NCBI GenBank assembly: GCA_003523945.1 | Contig: DOFS01000624.1 | Location: 1 to 52,863, forward strand | Reading direction: 5' to 3' | Length of the DNA stretch: 52,863 bases | Source: Nitrospiraceae bacterium | GTDB taxonomy: Bacteria; Nitrospirota; Nitrospiria; Nitrospirales; UBA8639 | Part shown: piece after piece, positions 1-8,600 of the stretch | How positions within the stretch are numbered: the stretch's first letter is position 1 | How the letters are laid out: every line of letters starts with the position of its first letter | Notes under the pieces: model-generated | Told to the model about the DNA's origin: nothing | What the model saw: the letters and a program-made list of their open reading frames with translations, nothing else | Databases searched by the model: none | Position numbers and translations under genes: made by a program

Positions 1-342
1 GTCCTCTGCAATATCAATAAAACTGAAGCACTTCTGTCGAAAAGATGTTTTCGACCGGCTTCAAAGCCAGAATGATCGAAACAAACCTGAATCAAGTAAA
101 GGATTTAAGAAGAAGGAATAGAGTTTGTCGTAGATATGTTGATGGGAGGAGGATATTGACTGGCTGGGGCTCCAGGACGATTTTAGAACTTTTCGAGTGG
201 AACGACCAGGGCCAGAGTTCTTTGCATTCTATGCAGCCTAATTTCTAGAGCAAATTTTTTGATCCCCAAAAGCCCTCTTTGTGAAATCCTTTTCGCTTCA
301 ATCAAAATGGCGAATTATTGTTCCTCAATGCCTTGGCTAAGT
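1..342. other. Left edge, no recognisable gene
   Basis: I recognise no gene here. A 67-codon plus-strand frame (45-248) is arginine-rich and has no clear ribosome binding site or family resemblance. Because the tRNA-Lys fragment that follows is only a 3' part, this stretch is best read as the terminal sequence of an element that integrated into a tRNA-Lys gene lying to the left of the window. That reading is inference. Confidence 0.4.
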
Positions 343-397
343 GAGCAGCTGACTCTTAATCAGCGAGCCGTAGGTTCAACCCCTACACGGCCCACCA
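343..397 (+). other. 3' fragment of tRNA-Lys(CTT), likely att site
   Basis: The sequence shows an anticodon stem-loop (GCTGA / TCAGC around a CTCTTAA loop, anticodon CTT at 355-357), variable loop, T-arm with GGTTCAACCCC, the acceptor 3' strand ACGGCCC and a genomic CCA ending at 397. The matching 5' acceptor strand and D-arm are absent upstream, so this is not a complete tRNA gene. Integrases commonly recombine within tRNA genes and leave such 3' fragments at the far end of the element. With the tRNA on the plus strand, the element would lie to the left and ordinary flanking DNA to the right. Confidence 0.75.
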
Positions 398-680
398 ATA
401 AATCAACTACTTAGACCTCGTCTTTCGGTAGTGTCTCAGTTTGAATTATGCTTTTTGTAAAGTCCTCGTTTTTGGGGGACCTCGTTCCTAACCATTAAAG
501 CAGTTGGAAGAAGATGATAAATTGCAGGATCTTGTTCTAACCGTCCATCATTGCTTTATGCATACAATGATGAACAGTAGCGCATTTAAGATAATTGAGA
601 ATTGTTTAGGAGTAGCATTTATACGTCAGCTTGCCTCCCCCCTCAGGCCGCCAATATTCCTAGGCGCATTTTACAGCAAC

Positions 681-925
681 TCAATTCCCCTGGTACTTCG
701 CCGCCCACCTAATTTTTGCAGCATTTTCGGCAATATGCTTTCTTTCTTGTTTGCTTAACTTTTCGGCCCTGGCTATTCCGCCCTTTTGCCCAAGGGATTG
801 AGCGGCTTTATCCTTGCCATCTTCGGGAATACATCCTCTTCTTCGCCAGTGGCAATCCTGGCAACTTTGATGGCATTGCCAATCACATCTCCTGGTCGTT
901 TCTGTCCTTTTGGTCCTTTAGGCAT
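681..925 (-). pseudogene. Small KGGxARA-type conserved protein, frameshifted
   Basis: Reading the minus strand from ATG at 925 gives MPKGPKGQKRPGDVIGNA and then about 17 more residues of a small basic protein family, found in proteobacteria, that I recognise from memory. Near 820-830 the frame must shift by one base to recover the second half, which contains SLGQKGGIARAEKLS and ends with AAKIRWAAKYQGN before a TGA at 683-681. The total length is not a multiple of three, which fits one indel. The family is of unknown function with a nucleic-acid-binding look (lysine-rich start, GGxxRA segment). The gene lies inside the inverted-repeat element. A sequencing error could explain the frameshift. 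Confidence 0.55.
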
Positions 926-972
926 AATCCTATTATGACATAGTTCCTAAAACCACATCCAGGAGATATCTA

Positions 973-1158
973 ATGAATAAAAAAAATGTAGGCAAGCACA
1001 TTAAGACTTATAAGGAATTTGAAATTAGGGCTGACTGGATGCCTGCTAAGCGGAGCGGGAAAGACAGAATGAGAATTGCCATAAATCCGCCACCTGGATG
1101 GAGGGCAGCTCAGGTGCTTAGCTATACCCATAAACTACATGTTCTTTTTGAAAAATGA
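973..1158 (+). CDS. Small hypothetical protein inside the TIR element
   Basis: This 61-codon ORF starts at an ATG preceded by a good ribosome binding site (AGGAGAT, about 5 nt spacing). The product is basic and soluble, with no signal peptide or membrane segment and no family that I recognise. It ends only 13 bp before the right terminal inverted repeat and is divergent from the decayed small gene at 681-925. The ribosome binding site and fit within the element are the only arguments for it being real. Confidence 0.4.
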   Translation: MNKKNVGKHIKTYKEFEIRADWMPAKRSGKDRMRIAINPPPGWRAAQVLSYTHKLHVLFEK

Positions 1159-1201
1159 AATAGGGGCTCATTTCAAACTGAGACACTACCAAAAATTGCT
1201 C

Positions 1202-2659
1202 TTATGAAATTGGTTGTGTAACATCTTCCCCAGAGTTGATTTCAGAATCAGAAAAATGCATGTCGGGAGTTCCATTTCGGGAAGATGCAGGTTCTTTCTG
1301 CCACCGACTTTCAGTTTTTTCTTTGTAAGCCGTTAGTAATTCTCTAGATTTTTGGGGATCATCAGGAATACGCCTCATATCTTTTACCTTGTGCCCAAAT
1401 AAGAAGATTTTTCCTTTATTTTCCCCTCCTCGTTGATCAAACTGAACAAAATATCCATAGTATCTTTCCACCATCATGGGGATTTCCTGCGGTTTCTGAT
1501 CTTGAATGATCGTAACCTGATATTTTTCTAGAAAAGGCCCGATATTAAATTCCTTTTTCCCATCTTTTGTTCCACTTTCCGGTTCACGAACAAATTTATA
1601 GGAACCTGCCATTAAGGTTGTACATTCTTCCGCTACAAACCATAGTTCCCGACCACAGAGATCCGTAGACTTTGACCGAATAATATTTCCTAATGGGGAA
1701 AGGGTCTCAGGATCATATCTCTGCACTTCCAAATTTGGCTTCCGACCATCGGAAATAGTTATTTCAACCAAGGCCATGTTTTCCAGTTTGGCCTCATTGG
1801 TAATATGGTCGGAATCACCGTCCTTATATGCCAGACTACACCATAGGCCCGTAATGTCTTGCATGTTCATACATGTTTGACCCGCTGACCAAACCGACAT
1901 AGTGTCCTGTTTAAGAGTTTGCCAATAATGATCAAAAAGGTGAAAAACTTCTGGATCTTTGCTGCTATAAACAATTCCTGCCTTATCGGACGGATGAAAT
2001 CCCCATCCGAATAAAACTTCGGAGACACCTTTTCCCTCTCGATCAATAAGACAAAAATTTACTATGGGGTATGATGTTTTTAGACAGCAGGCTTCATATG
2101 TCGGGAAATTACGCTGCAACCTAGCCACAAGCGCCCTTAATTTGAAATCATCTGAAGCAAGGCTTTCTTCCGAAAATATATCAATCCACGATTTCCCCCG
2201 ATCAATTACAGATCGAACAATTTCTTCGCGTTTGTCCAACGGAAGCATAGAGGTGTATCGTCGAAATTCACCTTCCTCGTCAGAAAGGCGAAAGACAACA
2301 AACGTATTTCTAACGCGTTCCGCACCTTCAACCCGACTTTTAAATCCTTCAGCAACACCGGTGACATTCCCCAAATAAACACATTCCGCCTGATCCTCCA
2401 CCGTTTTGCATAGTCTGGTAATTTCGGCTTGAAGGTCATTAGTCAATCCAAGGCTAAGAAAAAAGATCGTGAGCAACCCCCCAATAAGTGCAAAAAGAGT
2501 GGAGGCTTGTGCCCTATAAACTTCTCCAAAAATTGGATAAAGAGCAAACCCAATCGTGCCAAGAATGGTTAATGATATAGAAACTATTACCATTTGTTTG
2601 GATTCTCTTCGTTTTTTTTCGAGGAGAGTGAGTACGGGATAAGACGTTCGGTTAACCAT
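1202..2659 (-). CDS. Two-TM membrane protein with large soluble C-terminal part
   Basis: This 485-aa protein starts at an ATG with a strong ribosome binding site (GGGAGGTGG, about 5 nt spacing). Two hydrophobic helices lie near residues 22-44 and 54-72, joined by a short loop, so both ends probably face the cytoplasm. The middle (about 85-290) ends in a segment (SSKDPEVFHLFDHYWQ) reminiscent of the end of DUF5919/phospholipase-D-like regulatory domains. The last third is beta-rich and begins with a GLW motif. A short 2TM plus beta-rich layout also occurs in S-2TMbeta (Cap15-like) effectors, but this protein is more than twice their length and the resemblance is weak. I cannot assign a function. 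It stands alone on its strand next to a mobile element. Confidence 0.6.
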   Translation of the reverse strand: MVNRTSYPVLTLLEKKRRESKQMVIVSISLTILGTIGFALYPIFGEVYRAQASTLFALIGGLLTIFFLSLGLTNDLQAEITRLCKTVEDQAECVYLGNVTGVAEGFKSRVEGAERVRNTFVVFRLSDEEGEFRRYTSMLPLDKREEIVRSVIDRGKSWIDIFSEESLASDDFKLRALVARLQRNFPTYEACCLKTSYPIVNFCLIDREGKGVSEVLFGWGFHPSDKAGIVYSSKDPEVFHLFDHYWQTLKQDTMSVWSAGQTCMNMQDITGLWCSLAYKDGDSDHITNEAKLENMALVEITISDGRKPNLEVQRYDPETLSPLGNIIRSKSTDLCGRELWFVAEECTTLMAGSYKFVREPESGTKDGKKEFNIGPFLEKYQVTIIQDQKPQEIPMMVERYYGYFVQFDQRGGENKGKIFLFGHKVKDMRRIPDDPQKSRELLTAYKEKTESRWQKEPASSRNGTPDMHFSDSEINSGEDVTQPIS

Positions 2660-2782
2660 GATCCACCTCCCAGATTAAGTTGACGAAATAAGTAATTTCG
2701 CTTAAATATGTTAGTATTCAGGAAATTCCTCCGTAATGGAAAGCTCAAGAAGGGGAACTCCGCCTATCCTCTAGTTGGTTAT

Positions 2783-3196
2783 TCAGTAGGCTTTGGAATT
2801 GGAACTCAGCAAACTGAATATTTTTTTTCTAGTCGTGAAGGACGTTCTTCCTCCCTCCACGGGAACACCAACTCCTCCAACCATAAGGTTATCAACCCGG
2901 TTGCTCGTGTCGGTTGTAGTGGCTAAATCGAGGTGCACAGAGATGTTAGGATCGGGGGCATTGGGAATTGCTGCCGACACGGCACCGGCACTCGCATCGT
3001 CAATGATGAGAAGTTTCCCAACTGGGACCGTATAAATTGGAGTAAAGCTAGCACAGACTCGGTTGAGAAACGTCGTCGCTGAATTTCCGACCGATACAGG
3101 CACCACTCCCAATTTGTCGGTGTACCCAGTCAATGTGGCGAGAAATATAAATGCAGAGATGAGGGACGAGGATTTTCCCCAATTGAACCTATTCAT
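2783..3196 (-). CDS. Small exported protein, unknown
   Basis: I chose the internal ATG at 3196 over the longer frame because it has GGAG about 9 nt upstream and opens directly into a signal-peptide-like start (MNRFNWGKSS, then a hydrophobic core ISAFIFLATL). The remaining roughly 110 residues contain valines, threonines and the segment VPVGKLLIIDDASAGAVSAA, typical of extracytoplasmic beta-rich proteins. No cysteine lipobox is seen. The C-terminal 25 residues look like low-quality coding and may be an out-of-frame tail. No family recognised. Confidence 0.45.
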   Translation of the reverse strand: MNRFNWGKSSSLISAFIFLATLTGYTDKLGVVPVSVGNSATTFLNRVCASFTPIYTVPVGKLLIIDDASAGAVSAAIPNAPDPNISVHLDLATTTDTSNRVDNLMVGGVGVPVEGGRTSFTTRKKIFSLLSSNSKAY

Positions 3197-3375
3197 GCAA
3201 ATGCTCCACTTGGGGTAAAAGCGACGAAGAATTCCACCATGTTTTTCTAATAATATCAAGTCAAGTATCAGACCAACCGACGCTCCATCATGAACGACTT
3301 TGAACTCACGGGAATGACGCTTGGCTCTAGCACATACCAAAGTAGCCGTAGGCATCAAAAGATATAGATGGGGTG

Positions 3376-4044
3376 TCACTCGTTAGGCTGAAGACAGAGT
3401 GCACTATCATTACGTGGATTGTTCACGATCTTACTCACCGGATACGCTTCCATCTCCTCGGCATTATATGGACCCAAGAGCCCACTGAGGTAGACCGTGT
3501 TATTCAGGCCAGGGTTGAGCCAGCTTGCATAGGACTGTTCCGAGAGAATCACGGGCATGCGATTATGGATGGGTTCCATCAGGGCATTGGGGTCAGTGGT
3601 GATCAAGGCACACGTCTCTAAAACCGGGTCCTGTTTCTCCCACCGTTCCCACAAGCCGGCGAACGCAAAGAGGCGTTGGTCTTTGAAGCGGATGTAATAG
3701 GGTTGTTTGGTTTTGCCTTCTCGCTTCCATTCATAAAACCCATCGGCCAGCACCAGACAGCGTTGCTGTTTGAAGGCTTTGCGGAATGAAGGCTTCTCGG
3801 CCACCGTCTCCCCACGGGCATTGATTAGCTTATTGCCGATGCCGGGATCTTTGGCCCAGGACGGAACCAGTCCCCATTTCAGTTCCACACATTCCCGTTC
3901 ATTGGATTCCGGGTTGGTCCATACGCAGGCGACGAGTTGGGAAGGGGCAATGTTGTAACGGGGGGATAATGGCGGGAGGACCTTCAGCCCCAAGAGTTCC
4001 GCCAAGTGCTGTAGGTCTTCTTTGCGAGTGAAACGACCGCACAT
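3376..4044 (-). CDS. yedK: SRAP (YedK/HMCES-type) DNA-protein crosslink protein
   Basis: The 222-aa protein begins MCGRF. After removal of Met, Cys2 becomes the N-terminal catalytic residue that links covalently to abasic sites in single-stranded DNA. Other family signatures are present: RYNIAPSQ (about residues 29-36), KWGLVPSWAKD, the Asn-containing NARGETV, the Glu-containing LADGFYEWK and the His-containing EPIHNRMPVIL. The length is normal for the family. SRAP proteins shield abasic sites at replication forks and are common both on chromosomes and in mobile DNA. No operon partner is visible. The downstream exported protein is on the same strand but separated by about 180 bp. Confidence 0.95.
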   Translation of the reverse strand: MCGRFTRKEDLQHLAELLGLKVLPPLSPRYNIAPSQLVACVWTNPESNERECVELKWGLVPSWAKDPGIGNKLINARGETVAEKPSFRKAFKQQRCLVLADGFYEWKREGKTKQPYYIRFKDQRLFAFAGLWERWEKQDPVLETCALITTDPNALMEPIHNRMPVILSEQSYASWLNPGLNNTVYLSGLLGPYNAEEMEAYPVSKIVNNPRNDSALCLQPNE

Positions 4045-4707
4045 AATTTTATCGGATGCAGCCTAAAACCTCACCCTACAAAATTGTCTGAATAAAGGGA
4101 AGCTGGTGAAAGTGAGGGGGTACCAAACGAAAAAGGCCAGGTGTGACCCTAGCCTTCCCCGCAGGTGAGAAACGTAACAACGGGAGGTTCCCGTTATCCC
4201 TGAGTCAATCAAATTCGACGGCTGGTGCCTATCCCTCTGAAGGGGAAGGGTGGGCTGCAAACAACAAAGCCCGACCCCTTGAGGAGTCAGGCTATATAAG
4301 GGGATATGGTGTTGTCAGACCTATGTTTTTCAAACTTCACGTCTGCAAAAACTATCTTCAATTCCCTTTCACCCACCACTAGCTATTATTAACAAAATTT
4401 GCCAAGGTTGTTTTCATCAGACAGTCTTCTCCCACTGGTCATCGGAAAACTCCATGCCTTTGGTATGGCTTCAAAGAACGCTCCTTCTCCTGGGTCCCGT
4501 TTGGGGCGGGTGTGCCGACTCGATAGACGCCCCTCACGGCTATCCCAAACCAGAGCAGGGGAGCCACGAAGGGGGTCCTACTCGTCCAGTCCCAAATGTT
4601 CAGGAACGGCGGCTGCTCGATTCCCTTTCTACAATCGGGCATTACGGAGGGAAGCGGTTCCCAAAGCAATCCTTAGGCGCGAAGCGTCCTCCCTCTCTTA
4701 GGAACTT
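4045..4707. other. Intergenic region without a convincing gene
   Basis: Short frames exist on both strands (for example 4439-4669 minus and 4454-4711 plus) but none has a ribosome binding site, a family signature or natural composition. Two hairpins can be drawn that would act on the minus strand: one at 4131-4157 followed by a T run, and a weaker one at about 4267-4293. They may be relics of a lost minus-strand gene. Confidence 0.4.
4131..4157 (-). terminator. Rho-independent terminator-like hairpin
   Basis: On the minus strand, AGGCTAGG and CCTGGCCT pair around a short loop, followed directly by TTTTT and CGTTT. No intact minus-strand gene lies immediately upstream, so it may be a remnant. 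It also sits about 90 bp upstream of the SRAP start and could insulate it from read-through. Confidence 0.45.
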
Positions 4708-5611
4708 GTGATCCATGTCCTCAACATCGGGGCTGGCAGTTGCCACTTTGTCCAATGTCCCAATTCTCACCGTTTCCTTGTCGTGGATTGTGGATCGAGT
4801 GGGGAATCATACGATGATTTAAGTGGGAACCAAAATAGCCGACTATGCCCAAGCTCATGACCTGTTCTCCAACCCCGAGACGGAGATCCTGATTGCGGTG
4901 AGCCACCCTAACCAAGACCATACTAATAAAATTCCCACCCTCTTTGAAGGCAATGCTGTCCAGTCTATTTGCCTGGGAGGCCTGTATGACGAATATACCG
5001 GCCCCATTGGTGGGTTTTTAGATCAGTCGGATCAGGCTGGTGTCCCCATCCACCATGGCTGGCCCCCTAATTTTAACATCCGTGGCCATCCAATTGAAGG
5101 TCTTCAGTGTGGAGCAGCCAATACCTACATCCTGGCCGTGAATAAAGAAGGCCCACGCAAGGCACAGAACATGGTTCTCCTGCTGGACAATGGGGGTTTT
5201 CCAGGCATCCTTGCGGGGGCTGCTCAGCAGGAAACCGAAGAACCCGCCTCTCAACCATATGGGGCGTTGATGGAGGACAACACTGTCTTAATCGCTTCTC
5301 ATCATGGCGCGGATACCCATGGCAGTAACCATGACGGCTGGATTGCCGCCATCAAGCCTCAGATCGTGGTGTTTAGTGCAGGCAACCGTTATGGCCATCC
5401 CCGACAAGAAGCGGTGGAGCGGTATCAGGTGGCCCAAACTTCCAACGTGGCCCTGCATCATATTCGCTGTGGCGAAAGTAACACGGAGTACTCAGAACAC
5501 TTACCGACGCAAAAGCCGGTGTATGTGACGAAGGAAAATGGGGCGATCGTGATCCGAACCAATGGTCAGAACTGGCAGGTGGAATGTTCTTTGGAGGTTG
5601 GTTTTTATTAG
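4708..5611 (+). pseudogene. MBL-fold hydrolase (ComEC C-terminal domain-like), frameshifted
   Basis: From GTG at 4708 the frame reads HVLNIGAGSCHFVQCP and VVDCGSSG, the usual start of a stand-alone ComEC-type metallo-beta-lactamase domain. Near 4820-4827 the frame must shift by one base to continue as GTKIADYAQAH, after which 262 codons stay open. Motifs in the second part are the metal-binding SHPNQDH, IASHHGADTHGS and GHPRQEAVERY. An extra G in the run at 4825-4827 would explain the break. The ORF from the GTG at 4823 alone would lack the first beta strands. No signal peptide, so the product would be cytoplasmic. Similar MBL proteins occur beside caspase and CHAT genes in conflict-type clusters, and a caspase gene starts 75 bp downstream. 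A sequencing error is possible. Confidence 0.7.
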
Positions 5612-5685
5612 AGTAAGTCTATACTCCCTTAACGCTCTCGTAGGTATGGTCAACTTAACAAAATTGGTCACAAAAGGGGGGAAAT

Positions 5686-8600
5686 ATGTTGTCTCATGCA
5701 TTTCCTGTTTTTCAGGTTTTGTCTGCGCTCATATTGCTTGCCTCAAGTGTGTGCGTCGCGGAGGAACTCACACCCAGTCAGCCTGCGAAATTGGCACTGC
5801 TCATCGGCATTGATAAGTACAAGTCACCCGATATCAGACGACTTAGCGGTGCGGTCAACGATATCCGCTTGATGCGCGAAGTTTTGATCGGGAAGTTTGG
5901 CATGCCCCCCGAAAACATAAACTCACTGGAGAACGAGCAAGCGACCCACCAGGCCATTATTGACGCGATTAGGAACCATCTTGTTGCCAAAGCGAAAAAG
6001 GGCGACGTTGTGGTCTTGCATTTCAGCGGGCATGGATCACAAATGAAAGACATTTCTGGTGATGAAGTGGATCAGTTGGATGAGACGTTGGTTGCCTATG
6101 ACAGCCGCACGCCAGGGGTGTTCGATATCAGCGACGATGAGATCAATGGATTGCTGTTGCAACTCACGGAGAAGACCAAGAACGTCACCTTTATCTTTGA
6201 TAGCTGCCATTCCGGTGCGGCCTCGCGTGGGGGGAATACTGTTCGAGAAATCGAGGCCGATAGACGCACTCCCCTTCCTCCTGAGGATTTCGCAGTCAGT
6301 GTGCGAGGAGGAGAAGGTGATGCGGATTTTCGGCCCAACAATTCGGATTACGTGCTGATCTCTGGTTCGCTAGCAAAAGAGCTCTCCAACGAGACAGATT
6401 TCGAGGGAAGGCGGCACGGCGTGCTGACTTGGTTTCTTGCGTTGGCCCTGAAGGCAGCGCCAGACCGATCGACCTACCGTGATGTAATGGACCAGGTAAA
6501 ATCCGAAGTCAGCACTCGCTTTCCTTCCCAAACCCCACAGATCGAGGGACCAGGACAAGATCTGGTTGTCTTTGGAGTGGATAAGCTCAATACCAAACCA
6601 TATGTCTTAGTGGAGCCCGCCGGAGGTAATAGGACACGAGTAGAGGCGGGGAAGGTTTTTGGCTTGGGCAAAGAATCCACCATGAAAGTCTACCCTCCCA
6701 GGACCACAGATTTTGAGAGCACCAAGTCCGCGGCCACATTACGGATAACGAGGGTCTCCGACTTTGAGGCAGAAGGTGAGATTAGCAACGGTGGGTCGAT
6801 CCAGCCCCATTCTCGAGCGTTACTAGAGGCGGTTTCTTTTGGAGATACGTCGATACCGGTTTTCGTTCAGAAGAGGTCTGGGCCACTATCAGAGGTGAAA
6901 GCAACCCTGGCTCAAATGCAGGCCATCACGTTGGTTGACGATGAAGCAGGGGCTCGCTTGCTGGTAAAGGAACAGGACGGCAATCTCTTGGTGCAAAGCG
7001 GGGACCTTCAGGTATTGGTGTCGCCGGTGCGAGTGAGTGAAACTGATGCGGTAGGGCACGTGATAGACCAGATCAAGGATCTCGTGCATTGGCTGGTCGT
7101 CTTGGCGTTGAATAATCCAAGTTCTGGCATAAAAGTGGGCTTCTCGGTATGGCGTGCCACCGATCCTCCCGGGACACCAAGTCCTGTCGCTGTCGCGTCT
7201 GGCACAGAATTGATTTACAGAGTGGAGAACAGGCACAGCCAACCTCTATATATCTACGTTCTGGATGTTTCAAGCGATGGCAGTGTAACTACTCTTTATC
7301 CGGGAGGAGACCAGCAACAGCTGCTGAGTGGAAAAGAGTTAGAACGCCACCTTAGGATGTCGGTGCCGTCCGGACAAGTCGGGGTGACCGATGTATTGAA
7401 AATTATTGCGACTCTGAAGCCGATTGACCCTTCGCTGTTTCCACAAGGCCCGATCCGGTCCGCCTCGAAGGCGACAGCCAAAGCCACGTCGGATCCGCTG
7501 GCGCGGTTTCTTGCTTCTGCTTTGCGTGGGGCGAGAACAGCTGCGGATGTGACTGTGGAATCAGACACCTGGGTCACGCTTCAGAAACCAATACAAATTC
7601 GGCAAGAAGGGGCGAAACTGTCATCTTTCGCCCTTCATTTTGATGGACCAAAAAGCGTTCAAGATATCAGAGTCAGACTTTCGGATAACCCAGCCCTGTG
7701 TTCTCGCGAGGACAAACCTGCAAGAGGGGATTGTGAACAATTGGCCTCCATCACTAATGACGGGACGGTTCTCGAATGGTTGCAACGTAGTGCGAGCCGG
7801 GAGACTGACCAGACGGTTTCGGTTGGACTGGCATTTGATGAGGCGTATCGCATCCAGGATCAAACAGGCGCAATACGTGTAGAGCCCCAGCTTGAGATCC
7901 AAGCCCTCGGAGTAAAAACCGAACAGGGAATCGACAAGCGCGATATTACAGGCGATGACAGACACGATCCAGCCGCCGCGGCTGACGATCAATGGAGTCT
8001 TAAACAGATTTTGGTGCTTGAGGCATGGACGAAGATCCGCCATCGTTTCGATGTGGCAGAGGGGAAGGAGGCGGACGGCGTCATCATCGCACATCCTGAC
8101 ACGGGATATCGACATCACCCCGAAACATGGTCTGAGGCCGAAGGAAAGCGACCGATCGATGCAGGCAAGGGGAGAAACTATTACGAAGGTGGGACCGACG
8201 CATTGGACCCACTGTTAAGTGACCGTCTGTTGGACAATCCAGGGCACGGCACTGCAAGCGGGAGTGTGATCGTCAGCCCCCCTGGCTGCCAGTTACTTCA
8301 TGCATCGGGGTGCGTGAATGGCATTGCACGTGGTGCTCAACTAATCCCGCTACGGGTGCACAGAACCGTCAGTCAGTTCAACACTCGGAATCTCTCACAG
8401 GCCATCCAAGATGTCGCCGATGGCAATATTGCTGGAAACCCACGACTGATCGCGATCGCGATGGGTGGGCCTCCAACGTTCACCATGTGGAAAGCTGTTA
8501 AGACGGCAGAGAAGAATGGTGTGTTGATCGTCGCGGCTGCAGGGAACTATGTTGGCACAGTGGTCTGGCCGGCCCGGTTCCACTCATCAATTGCGGTTGC

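Larger units (their letters stand above)
427..1190. mobile_element. 764-bp element with 19-bp terminal inverted repeats, no transposase
   Basis: GGTAGTGTCTCAGTTTGAA at 427-445 is repeated as its exact reverse complement at 1172-1190. The interior holds a small frameshifted gene on the minus strand and a small intact ORF on the plus strand, and no transposase. I see no convincing target duplication in the bases next to the two ends. The structure is that of a non-autonomous element, probably mobilised in trans by an IS with the same ends. The family was not determined. Confidence 0.7.

Noticed and set aside
343..397. Intact tRNA-Lys gene
   Set aside because: The 5' acceptor strand and D-arm are missing, so it is only a 3' fragment.
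4439..4711. Overlapping short frames on both strands
   Set aside because: No ribosome binding site, family resemblance or natural amino acid pattern on either strand.
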